Shown: positions 33,695-44,730 of the stretch, in pieces
Layout of the letters: each line of letters opens with the position of its first letter
Numbering within the stretch: the first letter of the stretch is position 1
DNA from: Macrothele yani
Lineage: Eukaryota; Arthropoda; Arachnida; Araneae; Macrothelidae
Assembly (NCBI GenBank): GCA_039090855.1
Contig: CM077006.1
Coordinates: 52,833,336-52,897,335, forward strand
DNA: 64,000 bases
Reading direction: 5' to 3'
Notes under the pieces: generated by a model
What the model was told of the DNA's origin: nothing
What the model saw: only the letters and a program-made list of their open reading frames with translations
Databases searched by the model: none
Program-made: the position numbers and the translations under genes

Positions 33695-34914
33695 CACTAT
33701 CTACCAACAAGTAATTGGACACCCCTGCAATCGACGATATCTGCGGTCCTGATACACGTCACGGCCGCCGCCGTTAAATATCGTGTGGGAAAAAAACAAC
33801 GCATCCAGTCGCATGCAAGATGCCACGCAGTTCGGAGCTCTCTGATTTCGAGAAAGGTGTAATCGTCGGGTATCACAGAAATGGCCGATCCATAAGTGAC
33901 ATATCCAGCGAGTTGAAGTACCCAAAATCGACAGTGGCCTACGTGATTGGCAAGTGGAAGATGAGAGGTGACTGTTGGAATGTGCCCCGATCCGGCAGAC
34001 TCACAAAACTGATAGTTAGAGACCGACGGATGCTGGCCAGAGAAATTCGGAAGAACCGCATCAAATCGATGGGCCACATCCGCGAGGAGTTTCAACAGGC
34101 ATCCAAGAGTGTTCTTTCGATGAATACCATCCGTAAGGAAGCCTATTTGCTCGGTTATCATGGACGTGCTGCCGCCCACAAGCCTTTGATCACCAAGTCC
34201 AATAGCGCTGCTCGGCTAACGTGGTGCAAAGAACGTCGACAGTGGACCGTTGAACAGTGGAAACAGGTTCTCTGGAGTGACGAATCAAGGTTCACCCTCT
34301 ACCGTTCGGATGGCAGTGTCTGGGTTTGGCGTCTGCCTGGAGAACGCCTCCTGCCGGAATGTATTGTGCCAACTGTGAAGTTCGGTGGCGGTGGAATTAT
34401 GCTATGGGGGTGTTTCTCCTGGTACGGCACGGGACCCTTGGTCGCAATTCCTGGTAGACTCAACGCCGAGACCTACTGTACCATTTTGGATGACAATGCG
34501 CTTCCTACGTTGTGGCAGTTTTACGGGGTGGACCCATGTTACTTTCAGGATGACAATGCCACCTGTCATGTTGCGAGATCCACCGTGGCTTGGTATGGTG
34601 ACAATGGGGTTAATCGAATGGATTGGCCTGCGCAGATCGCAGACCTTAACCCTATCGAGCACCTGTGGGACGAGTTGGAGCGTCGACTTAAGGGGTGCCC
34701 CCACCGTCCGAAATCGGTGAAGGAACTGACCTGTCTTCTCCAAGCTGAGTGGAAGAAAATACCGCTAGCCGTCGTACAACGCCTGGTTGAGAGAATGCCC
34801 CGGAGGGTCGCAGCTGTAATCGCCGCTCGTGGAGGCTCCACCAAGTATTGAAGGTGAATAAACTTCGTTTCCCTTTGCTATCACAGGTGTCCAATTACTT
34901 GTTGGTAGATAGTG
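33695..34914 (+). mobile_element. Tc1-E: intact full-length Tc1-like transposon
   Basis: 1220 bp. Terminal inverted repeats of 29 identical bp start CACTATCTACCAACAAGTAA at the left and are mirrored exactly at the right end. TA target duplications lie at 33693-33694 and 34915-34916. One uninterrupted transposase frame lies inside. Identical ends plus an intact gene point to a young, possibly autonomous copy. Confidence 0.96.
33820..34851 (+). CDS. Tc1-type DD34E transposase (343 aa), intact
   Basis: Catalyses cut-and-paste transposition of Tc1-E at TA dinucleotides and would act in the nucleus. Residues 1-120 hold a bipartite paired-like DNA-binding region: first HTH about 7-48 ([31 protein letters not shown]), a basic linker with PRSGR at 56-60, second HTH about 65-115 ([25 protein letters not shown]). 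The catalytic triad is D154 in LWSDESRF, D245 in FQDDNATCH and E280 in NPIEHLWDE, with 34 residues between D245 and E280. A Gly-rich loop, [13 protein letters not shown], is at 189-201. The chain ends GGSTKY, as usual for the family. The ATG at 33820 gives the usual length (about 340 residues) and lies 125 bp inside the left end. No stop or frameshift. Codon use looks GC-richer than the surrounding DNA. Confidence 0.96.
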   Translation: MPRSSELSDFEKGVIVGYHRNGRSISDISSELKYPKSTVAYVIGKWKMRGDCWNVPRSGRLTKLIVRDRRMLAREIRKNRIKSMGHIREEFQQASKSVLSMNTIRKEAYLLGYHGRAAAHKPLITKSNSAARLTWCKERRQWTVEQWKQVLWSDESRFTLYRSDGSVWVWRLPGERLLPECIVPTVKFGGGGIMLWGCFSWYGTGPLVAIPGRLNAETYCTILDDNALPTLWQFYGVDPCYFQDDNATCHVARSTVAWYGDNGVNRMDWPAQIADLNPIEHLWDELERRLKGCPHRPKSVKELTCLLQAEWKKIPLAVVQRLVERMPRRVAAVIAARGGSTKY

Positions 34915-34916
34915 TA

Positions 34917-35512
34917 TAAGTTATGAAAGATAACTAAAAACAAATTTTGTAGAGAAGGAATTTAATGTGTATATATGCTTATGTATATTTTATATCTATA
35001 TCTATATATATATATATTTATTCGACAATAGTTCAACGAAATCATGGGAAGAGATTAAGCACGGCGGAGGGGATGGAGGAAGACTTCAAACATTGGAAGC
35101 AGTTTCGGGGGGGGGGGGAGAATAAATAGAGGAGAACTGATTAACCCGTTTTACTTTACATCATCCTTCCTCGGCGTAAACCACATTTCGCCCTCAATTT
35201 CTTTATCTAGCGATAGTTAATGATGAGTGGTCATTGCATCATCACGCACAACACCAATCAAACGTCCACCTCCAAACAATTCAAAATAATTTTAATAGAA
35301 AAACTACTTTTCTCAAAAGATGCGTCTGAGTCCAGAATAAAAGCTTCATGTCTGTTTGCGAAAGTGCATCCTGCGTGTAGATCACAGTTAATGCCCACGG
35401 GACACAAATTAAGGTGCTGACCTGTGGTAAGGAAAGATATCCAGGAGAAATCAAGCTGGAAGCACATTTTTATATATCTCGTCAAAACAGACAGGTAACT
35501 TAAACATGGTAC
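34917..35512. other. Stretch without a recognisable gene
   Basis: AT-rich, with a (TA)n/TATC microsatellite at about 34988-35018 and a G-run at 35109-35119. No coding signal. Confidence 0.5.
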
Positions 35513-35524
35513 GAAACAGGACAG

Positions 35525-35724
35525 GCCGCCCCGGTGGCTCAGTGGTCTAAGCGATGGCCTCTGATCATTCGTCCATATGGGGTCCGGGTTCGAATCCCGG
35601 TGAGGCATGGATGTTGTGTTTGTCTTACGGCACTGGCTCTCTCACTTCCCTGGAACCAGTGACCCTAAATTAGGGACGGGCGACTGCTTATATCCCATTG
35701 ATTTGCTCACGGTGGTCGTTAAAC

Positions 35725-35753
<29 letters not shown>
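35525..35753 (+). mobile_element. SINE-A copy with perfect target duplication
   Basis: Full-length plus-orientation SINE-A with a long A-tail. The 12-bp duplication GAAACAGGACAG is at 35513-35524 and 35754-35765. Confidence 0.95.
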
Positions 35754-35755
<2 letters not shown>

Positions 35756-35765
35756 AACAGGACAG

Positions 35766-36276
35766 ATAAAAAACCTGTAAAATTTGCTTCCCCCGAACGG
35801 AATGCATTCAATCTGCTTTTTATGAATGAGTTCAAATCTAAAAATAATTATTTTTATTATTACTGATAAATCAAAATTTATGAGTAATGATACTAAAAAA
35901 GAAACACTCAGCGCATTTCTCGCCTAACCAGAAATTGCTGAAGAAACACTTTAAAAAAGTCAGCACTCAAATATAGAATACAGTGTATACTTTGACGAAA
36001 AAGCTGTGTGTATAATAATATACTAGAAATGGACGTGCTTTTACTGAGCTGAGGCGAAATGGATTGCCACCTCAGTAACTATTTTACCAAGAGCACTCTG
36101 GTCTGCCCGCTCCCATTGGATATAATCCCTGCCTTCCACCAATAGAAACACAGACGCCAGTCGATTTTAGGCGGCGTTCCAGTTTCGCCTAAAATCCGTA
36201 GAGGAAATCATGATCTAGAGAACCGTTTTTTTCCGGTTCTCTAGATCGTATTATGTTTCTTTACTTATCTAAAATA
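35766..36276. other. Stretch without a recognisable gene, with paired hairpins
   Basis: No gene seen. It ends with two adjacent inverted repeats, listed separately. Confidence 0.45.
36164..36246. repeat. Two adjacent perfect hairpins
   Basis: First: GATTTTAGGCG at about 36164 and its inverse CGCCTAAAATC at about 36187, separated by about 12 nt. Second: GATCTAGAGAACCG at about 36212 and its inverse CGGTTCTCTAGATC ending near 36246, with an ~8-nt loop. Both stems are perfect. They lie just upstream of Tc1-F. Confidence 0.75.
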
Positions 36277-37841
36277 CAGTAGCGAACAAAAGTACTTGGC
36301 GAAACACTTCTTCGACCATAATTTTTTTTCTGCTGGACCAAATCGGCTCATTTTGGGATATGATGTGTTGATTCGTGGGTTACAGCGCGTAGTTTGTATT
36401 TCGCTCAGAGCGAATTGGTTTTTCGAAATGGGCCATATTCAAGAGTCGCCAATTATTACCCATTTGTTTGCTGCATGCATTAATGTTTTTCTTGTGATTT
36501 TTGTAGGTTTTGTGATGTGTAATGTGATAATAAGTCAATCTTAGGTTTTCAGGAATGGGTAAAATGGCGGATATCCCTGTTGGAGCTCGCCAGGCGGCCG
36601 TGAACATGATGGAATCCGGAATGCGCGTCACCGACATTGCGAGAGCCCTGAAAATCCGACACTAGTCCATTTCAGCTATCCTGCAAACGTTATAAGAAAA
36701 GTGGGATCGTCGAGAACAGTCAGCTATGTGGTAGGCCTCGTTCCATGCACTGCGTTGCGTCAGGATAGACGCATCCTCCGTCGATCTCGTGCTGATCCCA
36801 CCTTGACTGCTGTAAACATCGCTACCGAATTCCGCGACAGCGACGACCTGAACGTCAACCGAATGACCATCTCCCGTTGTCTCATTGCTGGTGGATTGAA
36901 TGGAAGACGCCCCCGCCAAGAAACCACTCATCGGAGTCAAGAATCGACGAGCCAGAGTAGCGTTCGCGCCCCGTCTTCGACACTGGACCACGGCGGACTG
37001 GAGTAAGGTGTTTTTCACCGACAAGTTTAACTTGTTCGGAAGTGATGGCATCCCATACGTACGACGTCCGTGTGGCCAGCGATTCAACCCCCAGTTCATT
37101 CAGCCAAATGTCAAGCACGGAGGAGGATCGCTCATGGTTTACGGCGCCTTCTCTCGCAAATGGAATGGGCCCCATCATCAAAATTGACGGAACAATGACC
37201 GGCCAGAGCTACACGAACATGCTCATCAACGATGTCTTCCCATGGGCAAACCAGAACATGCCACCCTGATGGATCATGCAGCAAGACAACGACCCGAAGC
37301 ACACCTCTAGAGTAGCGAAGGCAGCCTTCCAGCAGCAACAGGTCACACTTCTAGACTGGCCAAGCCAATTCCCAGACCTCAACCCCATCGAGCACATGTG
37401 GGAGGAGCTGGAGAGACGATGTGCGAAGAAAACCTGCCAGTATAGGGCCTTGAAGTTCGACCAGCTGTCTGCAGAATGGGCGCGAATTCCGCAGGTCACC
37501 GTCGAGAAGCTAGTGGACTCGATGCCGGCCAGTTGTGCAGCTGTTATTAAGTCTCGTGGTTATCCCACTAAGTATTAGTTATTGTTTTGTCGTTTTCTCG
37601 TACTTGTTTTCTGTTATCGTTGCATTAAATGAATGTGATACACACCTACTTTGTTGGTCAATTTGTGTGATCTTTGCGATTAAGCTCGGTACCTGATCTG
37701 TGTTAAGGTTTCCGATCCATCTACATATGGGTCATGTTTACAACTGAATAACACATATCATATCCTGACCCGATTTGGCCCAGCAGAAAAAAAAAATTAT
37801 GGTCGAAAAAGTGTTTCGCCAAATACTTTTGTTCGCTACTG
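36277..37841 (+). mobile_element. Tc1-F: full-length Tc1-like element with long inverted repeats
   Basis: Ends CAGTAGCGAACAAAAGTA and its inverse, with TA at 36275-36276 and 37842-37843. Similarity between the ends extends for roughly 80-90 bp with a few mismatches, longer than in the other Tc1 copies here. Length 1565 bp. Confidence 0.92.
36555..37578 (+). pseudogene. Tc1-like DD34E transposase, several breaks
   Basis: ATG at 36555 starts MGKMADIPVGARQAAVNMME, with a TAG soon after (near 36663). The second HTH region (LRQDRRILRRSRADPTLTAVNIATEF, NRMTISRCL) continues in the same general order. A frameshift leads to KKPLIGVKNRRARVAFA, WTTADWSKVFFTDKFNLF (first Asp kept, but the expected E-S pair after it is deleted) and GGGSLMVYGAFSR. 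Another shift leads to the second Asp (MQQDNDPKHTS) and the Glu (PDLNPIEHMWEE), with 34 residues between. The C-terminus GYPTKY ends at 37578. Stops and shifts exclude activity. Confidence 0.88.
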
Positions 37842-37843
37842 TA

Positions 37844-38132
37844 TGTAAAAACTTTCTTCATGGACGACAAATTTCTGGTGAAGTGGCCTCATACACCAGC
37901 CACCCATGATCCCAGGTATCTTAACACCCGCTGCATAGAGAAAAATTATAAAACACAGTATAACGCACCACAATATAGCATTTTTTTAAAATTGACGTAC
38001 ATGTTTAATTTTCTCTTAATCTAAAGAAAAGAAAGAAATGTTTAAAATAGAAAAACTATGTTAGTAATAAGAATTTATTCGCATAAAAAGTGAAATGAAA
38101 TTTCCAAGGTTTTTGCACAACAACCAGCAAGC
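37844..38132. other. Short spacer
   Basis: AT-rich DNA between Tc1-F and a SINE-A. Nothing recognisable. Confidence 0.4.
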
Positions 38133-38350
38133 GCCGCCCCAGTGGCGCAGTGGTCTAAGCGATGGCCTCTGTTAATTCGTACGAAAGGGGTCGGGGTTCG
38201 AATCCCGGTGAGGCATGGATGTTGTGTTTGTCTTACAGCACTGGTTCACTCCCTTCCCTGGAACCAGTGACCCTAAATTAGGGACGGGCGACTGCTTATA
38301 GCCCATTGAGTTGCTCACAATGGTCGTTAAACCTCGAATAAAAAAAAAAT
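38133..38350 (+). mobile_element. SINE-A copy
   Basis: Full-length plus-orientation SINE-A. Target duplication AGCAAGC on both sides. Confidence 0.92.
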
Positions 38351-38472
38351 AGCAAGCTTTTTTAAGGAAGATAGATAGCAAACTGAAAAACAGAATGTTT
38401 CAACAATTAGAACGCTGAGACTTGACTAGACAAAAAATGAATAGATGCGAATGCAATTTTCATTCAGATCAT

Positions 38473-38780
38473 CAGATCATATGTAGAGAATTTTAGGAAG
38501 GGAGTGTCTGACCCCAGGTCTTAAACAATCCTTAGAAATAGGAAGCTAGGAGATTTGGGCTAGAGTGCCCAATAAGAAAGGGACACGGAAGCGAAGTAGA
38601 AAGGGAGAGGAAGACGTCCTTATTTTTTACCGGGGGCCATTACCCGGGGTCCGACGGCTTAAAGTGCCCATCCGACGCACGGCGGATATTTAGTGGATCG
38701 AGCGTTCGTACCATCCTGGGATCGAACCTGAGGTCCTTTCCGTGGCAGTCACGAACGTTGCCCACTAGGCCACCCGCGGC
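38473..38780 (-). mobile_element. SINE-C copy (third tRNA-derived family)
   Basis: About 308 bp, repeated at 63245-63545. On the minus strand the head has box A-like GGTGGCCTAGTGGGCAACG and box B-like GGTTCGATCCC, followed by a body with CGCCGTGCGTCGGATGGGC and CCGTCGGACCCCGGGTAATG. tRNA-derived SINE structure is inferred from the two boxes at the head and recurrence at a second locus. Confidence 0.75.
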
Positions 38781-39075
38781 GTAATTTTCATTCAAAGACA
38801 CTAGGTGTCATGTTGTTTGGGCAAACAGTAACTTGGAAATAAAAAGGCGTTATTTGAAGAACGTTCCAAATTCGTGGCAACTCTAGAGAGACGCTATCAC
38901 TGTAAGCCTCGCTGTTAGTAATGATCTCCAAGGTTTCTCGAATGGCTGCAGATTTAGGGTTGGAGTAGGAGGCTAATTTTTTATACCATCCCACATAGGA
39001 GCAGTGGACTAGAACTTGAATTCCCTGGAGAGGACTATTGTTACTTTACCTTCCTTTATCTCATGGTCGTTGATA

Positions 39076-39280
39076 CCGCCCGGGTGGCTCAGTGTTCTAA
39101 GAGCTGGCTTCTGACCATTCGTAAGGGATGGGTCCGGGTTCGAATCGTGGTGAGGCATGGATCTTGTGTTTATCTTATGGCACTGGCTCTCTCCCTTCTC
39201 TGAAAGCAGCGGCCCTAAATTAGAGACGGGAGACTGCTTATAGCCTATCGAGTGCTCGTTAGATCTCTAAATAAAAAAAA
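39076..39280 (+). mobile_element. SINE-A copy, diverged tail
   Basis: Plus orientation, head intact, tail shortened (GAGTGCTCGTTAGATCTC). Probable target duplication TCGTTGAT. Confidence 0.88.
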
Positions 39281-40659
39281 CTATATATGCTCGTTGATTC
39301 TGCGTTTAAATGAGCGCTAGGTCATTCTGATGTGGTATCGTTTGGAGCCGACCGGATCTTGTAGAGGAGTGGCATAGACTTGTTGGAAAGAGAGGGCTTT
39401 TCAGTATTTCTCTTAAGTATGGTATGTCACGATGTCGGAGACCTTATTCTGACTCTGAAGTTCATCTTCTTGAGTACGTTCTTTATTTGGTAGGAAACAT
39501 TTGCCTTTTTCCTTCCCGCGTGCCCAACCAACATGACGTCTCGTGCGTTTGAATGGAAATTACATTCGTATCCGTGATGATGTGAAATTACCACGGAAAA
39601 AAGGGAAAAAAGGCCAGTAGTGTAAGAAATCATTTTAAATGTTGAATTCTAAAAAATGGGACAAACTCTGAAATTGGATAGTGGGGCGCCATTGTTGAGT
39701 TAAAAAAAAAGGGAGGAAGATGCAACCGGCCATTTTGGTGAAAAGGTCACAAAACACGGGGAAAAGCAGAACTTGGAATGTGGAATTCACAGAGTTCCTA
39801 GCAACAGCAAGAGTATGGCGTCTGGTAAATATCGTGGAAGGAATATGAAGCAGAGAGAGAGGGGGGAGGCCCAGGACGAAGGGGTGTAGAATGCAAGCCT
39901 CTCATTGGCTGTGCAAAGTTCAGGCGCAAAGAAAGTTGAGAGGACACGAGAAGCCAGAACTTTTGGCGGGGACTGGCACGAGAGCGATGAATCTGGAGAC
40001 TATTTTTAAGCTCTCGGCTGGGGCTTAGTAGCTCAGGCAGATTCATACTAACTGCGGTTAGTAAAGTGGATAGTTGACGAGTACCATGCACACCTCCTGT
40101 TTCACTATCTGCAACCATGTTATTTAACTGAATCGAATGACTGTGCTACTTCTGATGTAAAATAAACTGTGTGTATATCTTCATATTTTGAAAAGAACAC
40201 CAAGTCAGAACTCTAAAAGTAAGGTGCCAGCTGTCATTTATGCACCGGCTACATACAACCTCGGCATTGCTCTTCATCCATCATTGTACATCGTCATCCA
40301 ACATCATATCCTGTATGGAAATAAATACGTTGTGTTATTTAATAGTATCGATTCTGTTCAACGACAGCATGTATCCTTCACCATGCCTCTGAAAAGGTGA
40401 TTCTGAAGAAGGTTGTCCAGGCTTATCTTCATAAGAAAAATAAGGTAAAATATCTACCCAAGTGCCTGCTTGCTGAATGCGTGAAAATGTGAAAATAGTC
40501 ATCACCTATCACGAAACCAAATTATAGAACAGTGGCGATCACAACTCACCCTCCAACAAAACAAAAGACCCACTAGTTATCTACGACGAATCCACTGCAG
40601 TGTCTGTTCATTTAAGTAACCGCGTTCAAATTGTTGAAGCATTCTATTTTCAGTTTTCT
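39281..40659. other. Stretch without a recognisable gene
   Basis: 1.4 kb with short open frames on both strands (for example 40118-39798 minus, 106 codons, and 40188-40400 plus, 70 codons). None has a domain or motif I recognise. It is the least repeat-like part of the central window, so a host exon cannot be excluded. Confidence 0.4.
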
Positions 40660-40757
40660 AAGGAGGTTTACGACCACCGTGATCAACTCGATATGCCATA
40701 AACAGTTGCGGGTCCCTAATTCAAGGGCAATGGTTCCAGGGAAAGGAGAGAGCCTTC
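40660..40757 (-). mobile_element. SINE-A tail fragment
   Basis: Minus-orientation tail of SINE-A (inverse of GTCGTAAACCTCC through CTTTCCCTGGAACC). The tRNA-like head is missing. Confidence 0.75.
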
Positions 40758-40786
40758 TCGTGACCAATTTATTATGAACGCTTGAC

Positions 40787-41105
40787 CGAACGGAAGTTCC
40801 GGCCGTACTGCAGACGGTGAGTCGAACATTTTTCAATATTTGGATAGCCCGGTGGCGCAGTGGTCTAAGGCGGTGGCCTCTGATCATTCGTCCGTAAGGG
40901 GTCCGGGTTCGAATCCCGGTCAGGCATGGATGTTGTTTGTCTTACGGCACTGGCTCTCTCCCTTCCCTGGAACCAGTGACCCTAAATTAGGGACGGGCGA
41001 CTGCTTATAGCCCATTGAGTTGCTCACGGTGGTCGTTAAACCTCCAATAAAAAAAAAAAAAAAATATTTGGATAACTTTGTCTTCATACGTACCTTTACG
41101 ACGCG
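40787..41105. repeat. Solo mariner-end fragment interrupted by a SINE-A
   Basis: CAGACGGTGAGTCGAACATT at about 40810 matches the outer end of the mariner at 9014. The match resumes at about 41064 (AATATTTGGATAACTTTGTC, then CATACGTACCTTTACGACG). The SINE at 40846-41063 separates the halves, with AATATTTGGATA as target duplication. Only ~90 bp of mariner end is present. Confidence 0.8.
40846..41063 (+). mobile_element. SINE-A copy inside a mariner-end fragment
   Basis: Near-full-length plus-orientation copy lacking the first few bases of the head. Target duplication AATATTTGGATA. Confidence 0.92.
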
Positions 41106-41209
41106 CTGTAGGAAAAACACAACATCCATGCCCCACAAGATTCGAACCCGGACCCATCTCGGACGAATGGTAGAAGCCAGCACTTAGACCACTGCGCCAC
41201 TAGGGCGGC
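41105..41209 (-). mobile_element. SINE-A head fragment
   Basis: Only the tRNA-like head is present (inverse of GCCGCCCTAGTGGCGCAGTG through CATGGATGTTGTGTT). The body and tail are absent. Confidence 0.82.
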
Positions 41210-41779
41210 GTTTGCAGTTTGCTGCCTACCTTCTTTAGAAAAGCCATTTGGTTGATGTGCGAAAGCTTGGAAACATTGATTTCTACTTTTATGTCAATAC
41301 ATTCGGATTAATAGTATAGTTTTACTATGTTAAGTATAGTTGGTGGACAGTTCCTCGTTATTAATTCAAATTAATATCCTTTGCAACTCATCAATTTGAA
41401 ATTACCAAACCCGCTGATTAAAATTAATATGCTTTCACCAACACATCAGTTGAAATTACCAAAAGCGCTTATTCAAATTTAAGCTTGCTTCTGCAGAACG
41501 AATGTGCTGACATCTGTTAGCGGTCTCTGTTTCAGTGTTACATGGGAAATTTCCTAAAAAATTATTAAAATTTTAGAAATTTGAATTTTGGAAAGAAGGA
41601 CTGACTGTAAGGTGCACAGTTTCAGTGAGTTTAGAAATATCAGATTTTGGCACTTGCACTGAAAAGATGGACTAGAATTTTTACTGAACATTTATTTTTA
41701 GAGACACTTTCACAGAATGGCAACCTATTTTGATGTAATGTTTGTACCTAGATGAATTTACTTTAGCGTTTCTAATAAA
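41210..41779. other. Stretch without a recognisable gene
   Basis: AT-rich sequence with a short local repeat (AAATTAATATS around 41370-41430). No gene seen. Confidence 0.4.
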
Positions 41780-42253
41780 CTGGGAGTCCTCTTGAATGTG
41801 TGAAAGCTGTGAATGGTGTATTATCGAAAATGGTTTAGGATCAAACTCAAACAAGATTGTGCAACGTTACCACTGCTGTTCAATATAATTATGCATGTGT
41901 GATGCTAGAACTGACCGTACTGGTTTATGTCTTGGTAATTCTTTCGTGTGCTGGCTGCTGATGATGGCACAGTCCGTTTGACGGTGAGCAAAAGTGAGTT
42001 GCAGAGTATATTATCCCAGGTGTACAAATTTTGTATGATATTAAAACTCTGTGTAAGTAAAGAAAAAAACTAAAGTTGTAGTTTTTGAGCTAGGAAATGT
42101 TAGTACTGAATGCAAGGTGTCTAAATGGTACAAAGTTAAACTAGGTGAATTCATTCATGTATTAAGGAAGCATTTTTGACCGAAAACACATTTTAGATGG
42201 CGAAATCTGTCGATGAATGAATTCATCTTTGGAAGTCATAGTTACTTTAGGAG

Positions 42254-43279
42254 CAGGGCCAGCTGATCAACAGGGGCAAGCGGGACGAACGCCCCGAACC
42301 CTTTTGTAAATGGACGACATGGGGTCAAATGTCAGGACACAGGAGCGGGATCCATTCCATCACCTTTATGCGTCATAACTTGACTAAAAATGCTTTTATT
42401 GCGACAAAACTTTAGTATGTTGTTCCGGAGGTATACTGAAAAAAATTCTGTGTACCGAAGTTTAGGAAAAAAATCACTTTCAATAGAATTCTTTATAATT
42501 ACTTTTTGTACGTTTTGGGGCACGAGTTCCTTTAAAAATATATTAAATTTTGTTTCGTTTTCCCCTCTTTTTGAATATGTCTTTCGCCGTACAGATACTG
42601 AGATTTGCAGATTTCAATTAATCATTGTAATCACCTTAATACGAGTCACGAAATAAATTAAATTTAATCATTAAATTTTTCAACAATTTGGGTGTGTGCA
42701 AGCCAGATACATAAATTTAAAGAAATTAAAAAAAAAAAAAACAATATCAAAGTTGTTTTGGGCTAAATATGGAAGCCTATTACTCAGTGACTTTAACAAC
42801 ATTACTAGAAACAGAAAGGAAAAGCAATTTTCATATATGAGCCCTTATAAGAGTTTAAAAAAGTCACTAATTTGTCAATTACTCCTCTTTGCACTAAAAC
42901 TCAATCAGAAAAATATTTTTCAGGTGAAAAGACCTTAGAGCTGTTTATAGGGATTTATTTTAGAGAGATCTTTATTTCCTACACAAAAATATTCCCTACG
43001 CAAGTATCTTTTAACTATTTTCTGAGAGATAGGCTAATTTTGATCATTATATTAAGTATTATGATCTTTTTATTAAGCTTAAAGCAAATACTTCTTTGAG
43101 ATAGGCTAATCATTTTGTTCTTATGATAGTTTTCGTGTATGTTCTTCACAAACGACATTTTTAACATCATGACTTTATTAAAATAGTATATTTATTTCCT
43201 AGTTCCCGCAGTGAAATTTTGCTGCACGCACCACAATGAAATTTTGCCCCGGGTCCCGCAAAAGCTCTATTCGGCACTG
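42254..43279. mobile_element. hAT-like non-autonomous element in the LINE
   Basis: 1026 bp. Perfect 8-bp target duplication TTTAGGAG at 42246-42253 and 43280-43287. Ends CAGGGCCAGCT and inverse CAGTGCCGAATAGAGCT are imperfect inverted repeats of hAT type (CAGNG). No transposase: the interior is AT-rich with short frames only. Bases 42309-42440 match a HINE1 3' monomer. Confidence 0.82.
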
Positions 43280-43518
43280 TTTAGGAGGATTTTGCAGAAT
43301 TGATGGGTTCTCAAATGGGTACCCAATGACTGTTTATGACACCGTAATTGTTCCTATTCTCATGTACAGTAGTGAAACCTGGCTACTCCCAAAGAGACAC
43401 AGGAGTCATTAGGTAGCTGGAGAGTTGCTATTTTATGGGGTTATTGGGAACATATTCTGTGTGAGGATGTGTTGCAGTCGTGTAATGTGAAATGAAATGT
43501 TTGTAGGACAGAGACCTA

Positions 43519-44730
43519 CACAGTGAGTCACATTATTGTGACCACCTCCTCCTTTTGACGTCAACAGCACGTAGCCAATGAAAGGAGGCACGTGTCGTGA
43601 GCTGGCTTGGAGGGTATATAAGGTGTGCTGTAGGCATTCTGAAAACATATCACTCGTTACATGGATAAAAGGAGCGATTTATCAGATTTGCGAAAAGGGA
43701 TGATTTTCGGCTTTCGGGCCAAGGATGGCAGTATTTCTGAAATAGCTCAGTTTCTGGACTGTTAGCGTGCTGCTGTGGTTAAAGTGTATCGTGATTGGAA
43801 AAATGGCACCATTGATAATAAAAGACAGGGAAACTGCGGAGCACCACGTGCCACTGATGTGAGAGGTGAACGTTGGCTTCGAAGGTGCGTTAGGGCCGAT
43901 CGACACGCTACAGTGGGGCAACTCACTGGCACAATGAACCAGGGGGCTACCGGAAGTGTGTCTAAAACGACAGTTCAGCGAACCCAGCTGCGCATGGGGC
44001 TCCGATGCAGACGGTTGGTCACTGCACCTATGCTAACGAAGGTGCATCGGCAGAAAAAGCTCACATTTGCACGGCAGTATCGGAACTGAACCTCCGCTGA
44101 TTGGCAAAGGATTGCCTTCTCCAATGAGTTACGTTTTCATCTTCATCAAACGGATGGACGTTGGCGTATAAGGCGAGAAAATTCGAAGAACAAACATTCT
44201 TCAACTATTGCTGGAAGAACCCAAGCTGGTGGGGGCAGCGTTATGGTCTGGGGAATGTTTTCGTGGCGTTTTGTGAGCCCAGTCATACCTGTGGAAGGAG
44301 CTACGGACCTAATTCGTTATGAATCCATCCTTGCAGACCACGTACATCCATACATGCTGATTGTCTTCCCTGGGGTGGATGGAATCTTCCAGTACGACAA
44401 CAAGCCGTGTGACAAAGCTAGAAATGTCCGAGAGTGGTTGGAAGAGCACGATGAAGACTTCGAAGTACTTCCGTGGCCCCCTAATTCCACAGACTTAAAC
44501 CCAACTGAGAATCTGTGGGACTACCTCGATCGTGTTGTTCGCTGTATGGATCCTTCACCACGCATACTGCAGCAGCTGTCAGATACACTGCAGTCAGCAT
44601 GGCTCCACATACCTATGAACACCTTCCAGAACTTTATTGAGTCACTCCCAGCCCGTCTTGCTGCTTTCCACGCTGCACACTGCGGTTACTCTGGATATTA
44701 GCTAGTGGTCACAATAATGTGACTCAACTG
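43519..44730 (+). mobile_element. Tc1-G: full-length Tc1-like element in the LINE
   Basis: Ends contain GAGTCACATTATTGTGACC and the inverse. TA is at 43517-43518 and 44731-44732. Length 1212 bp. Removing it restores the LINE frame region (CRTET joined to GWFSHVE). Confidence 0.92.
43661..44701 (+). pseudogene. Tc1-like transposase with first catalytic Asp lost
   Basis: ATG at 43661 gives MDKRSDLSDLRKGMIFGFRAKDGSISEIAQFLDC, then a TAG near 43763. The frame continues VVKVYRDWKNG and a second HTH (RGERWLRRCVRADRHATVGQ, SKTTVQRTQLRMGLRCRR), then a TGA near 44087. The next block reads ADWQRIAFSNELRFHLHQTDG, where the family has FSDESRF, so the first catalytic Asp is Asn. The last part (44243-44701) has SVMVWGMFSW, FQYDNKPCDKARNV (second Asp) and STDLNPTENLWD (Glu), with 36 residues between. 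The C-terminus GYSGY ends at 44701. Dead by stops and by active-site loss. Confidence 0.88.

Noticed and set aside
39281..40659. Host exon candidates (106-codon minus and 70-codon plus frames)
   Set aside because: No recognisable domain, no convincing splice sites I could defend, and length within chance for this composition.
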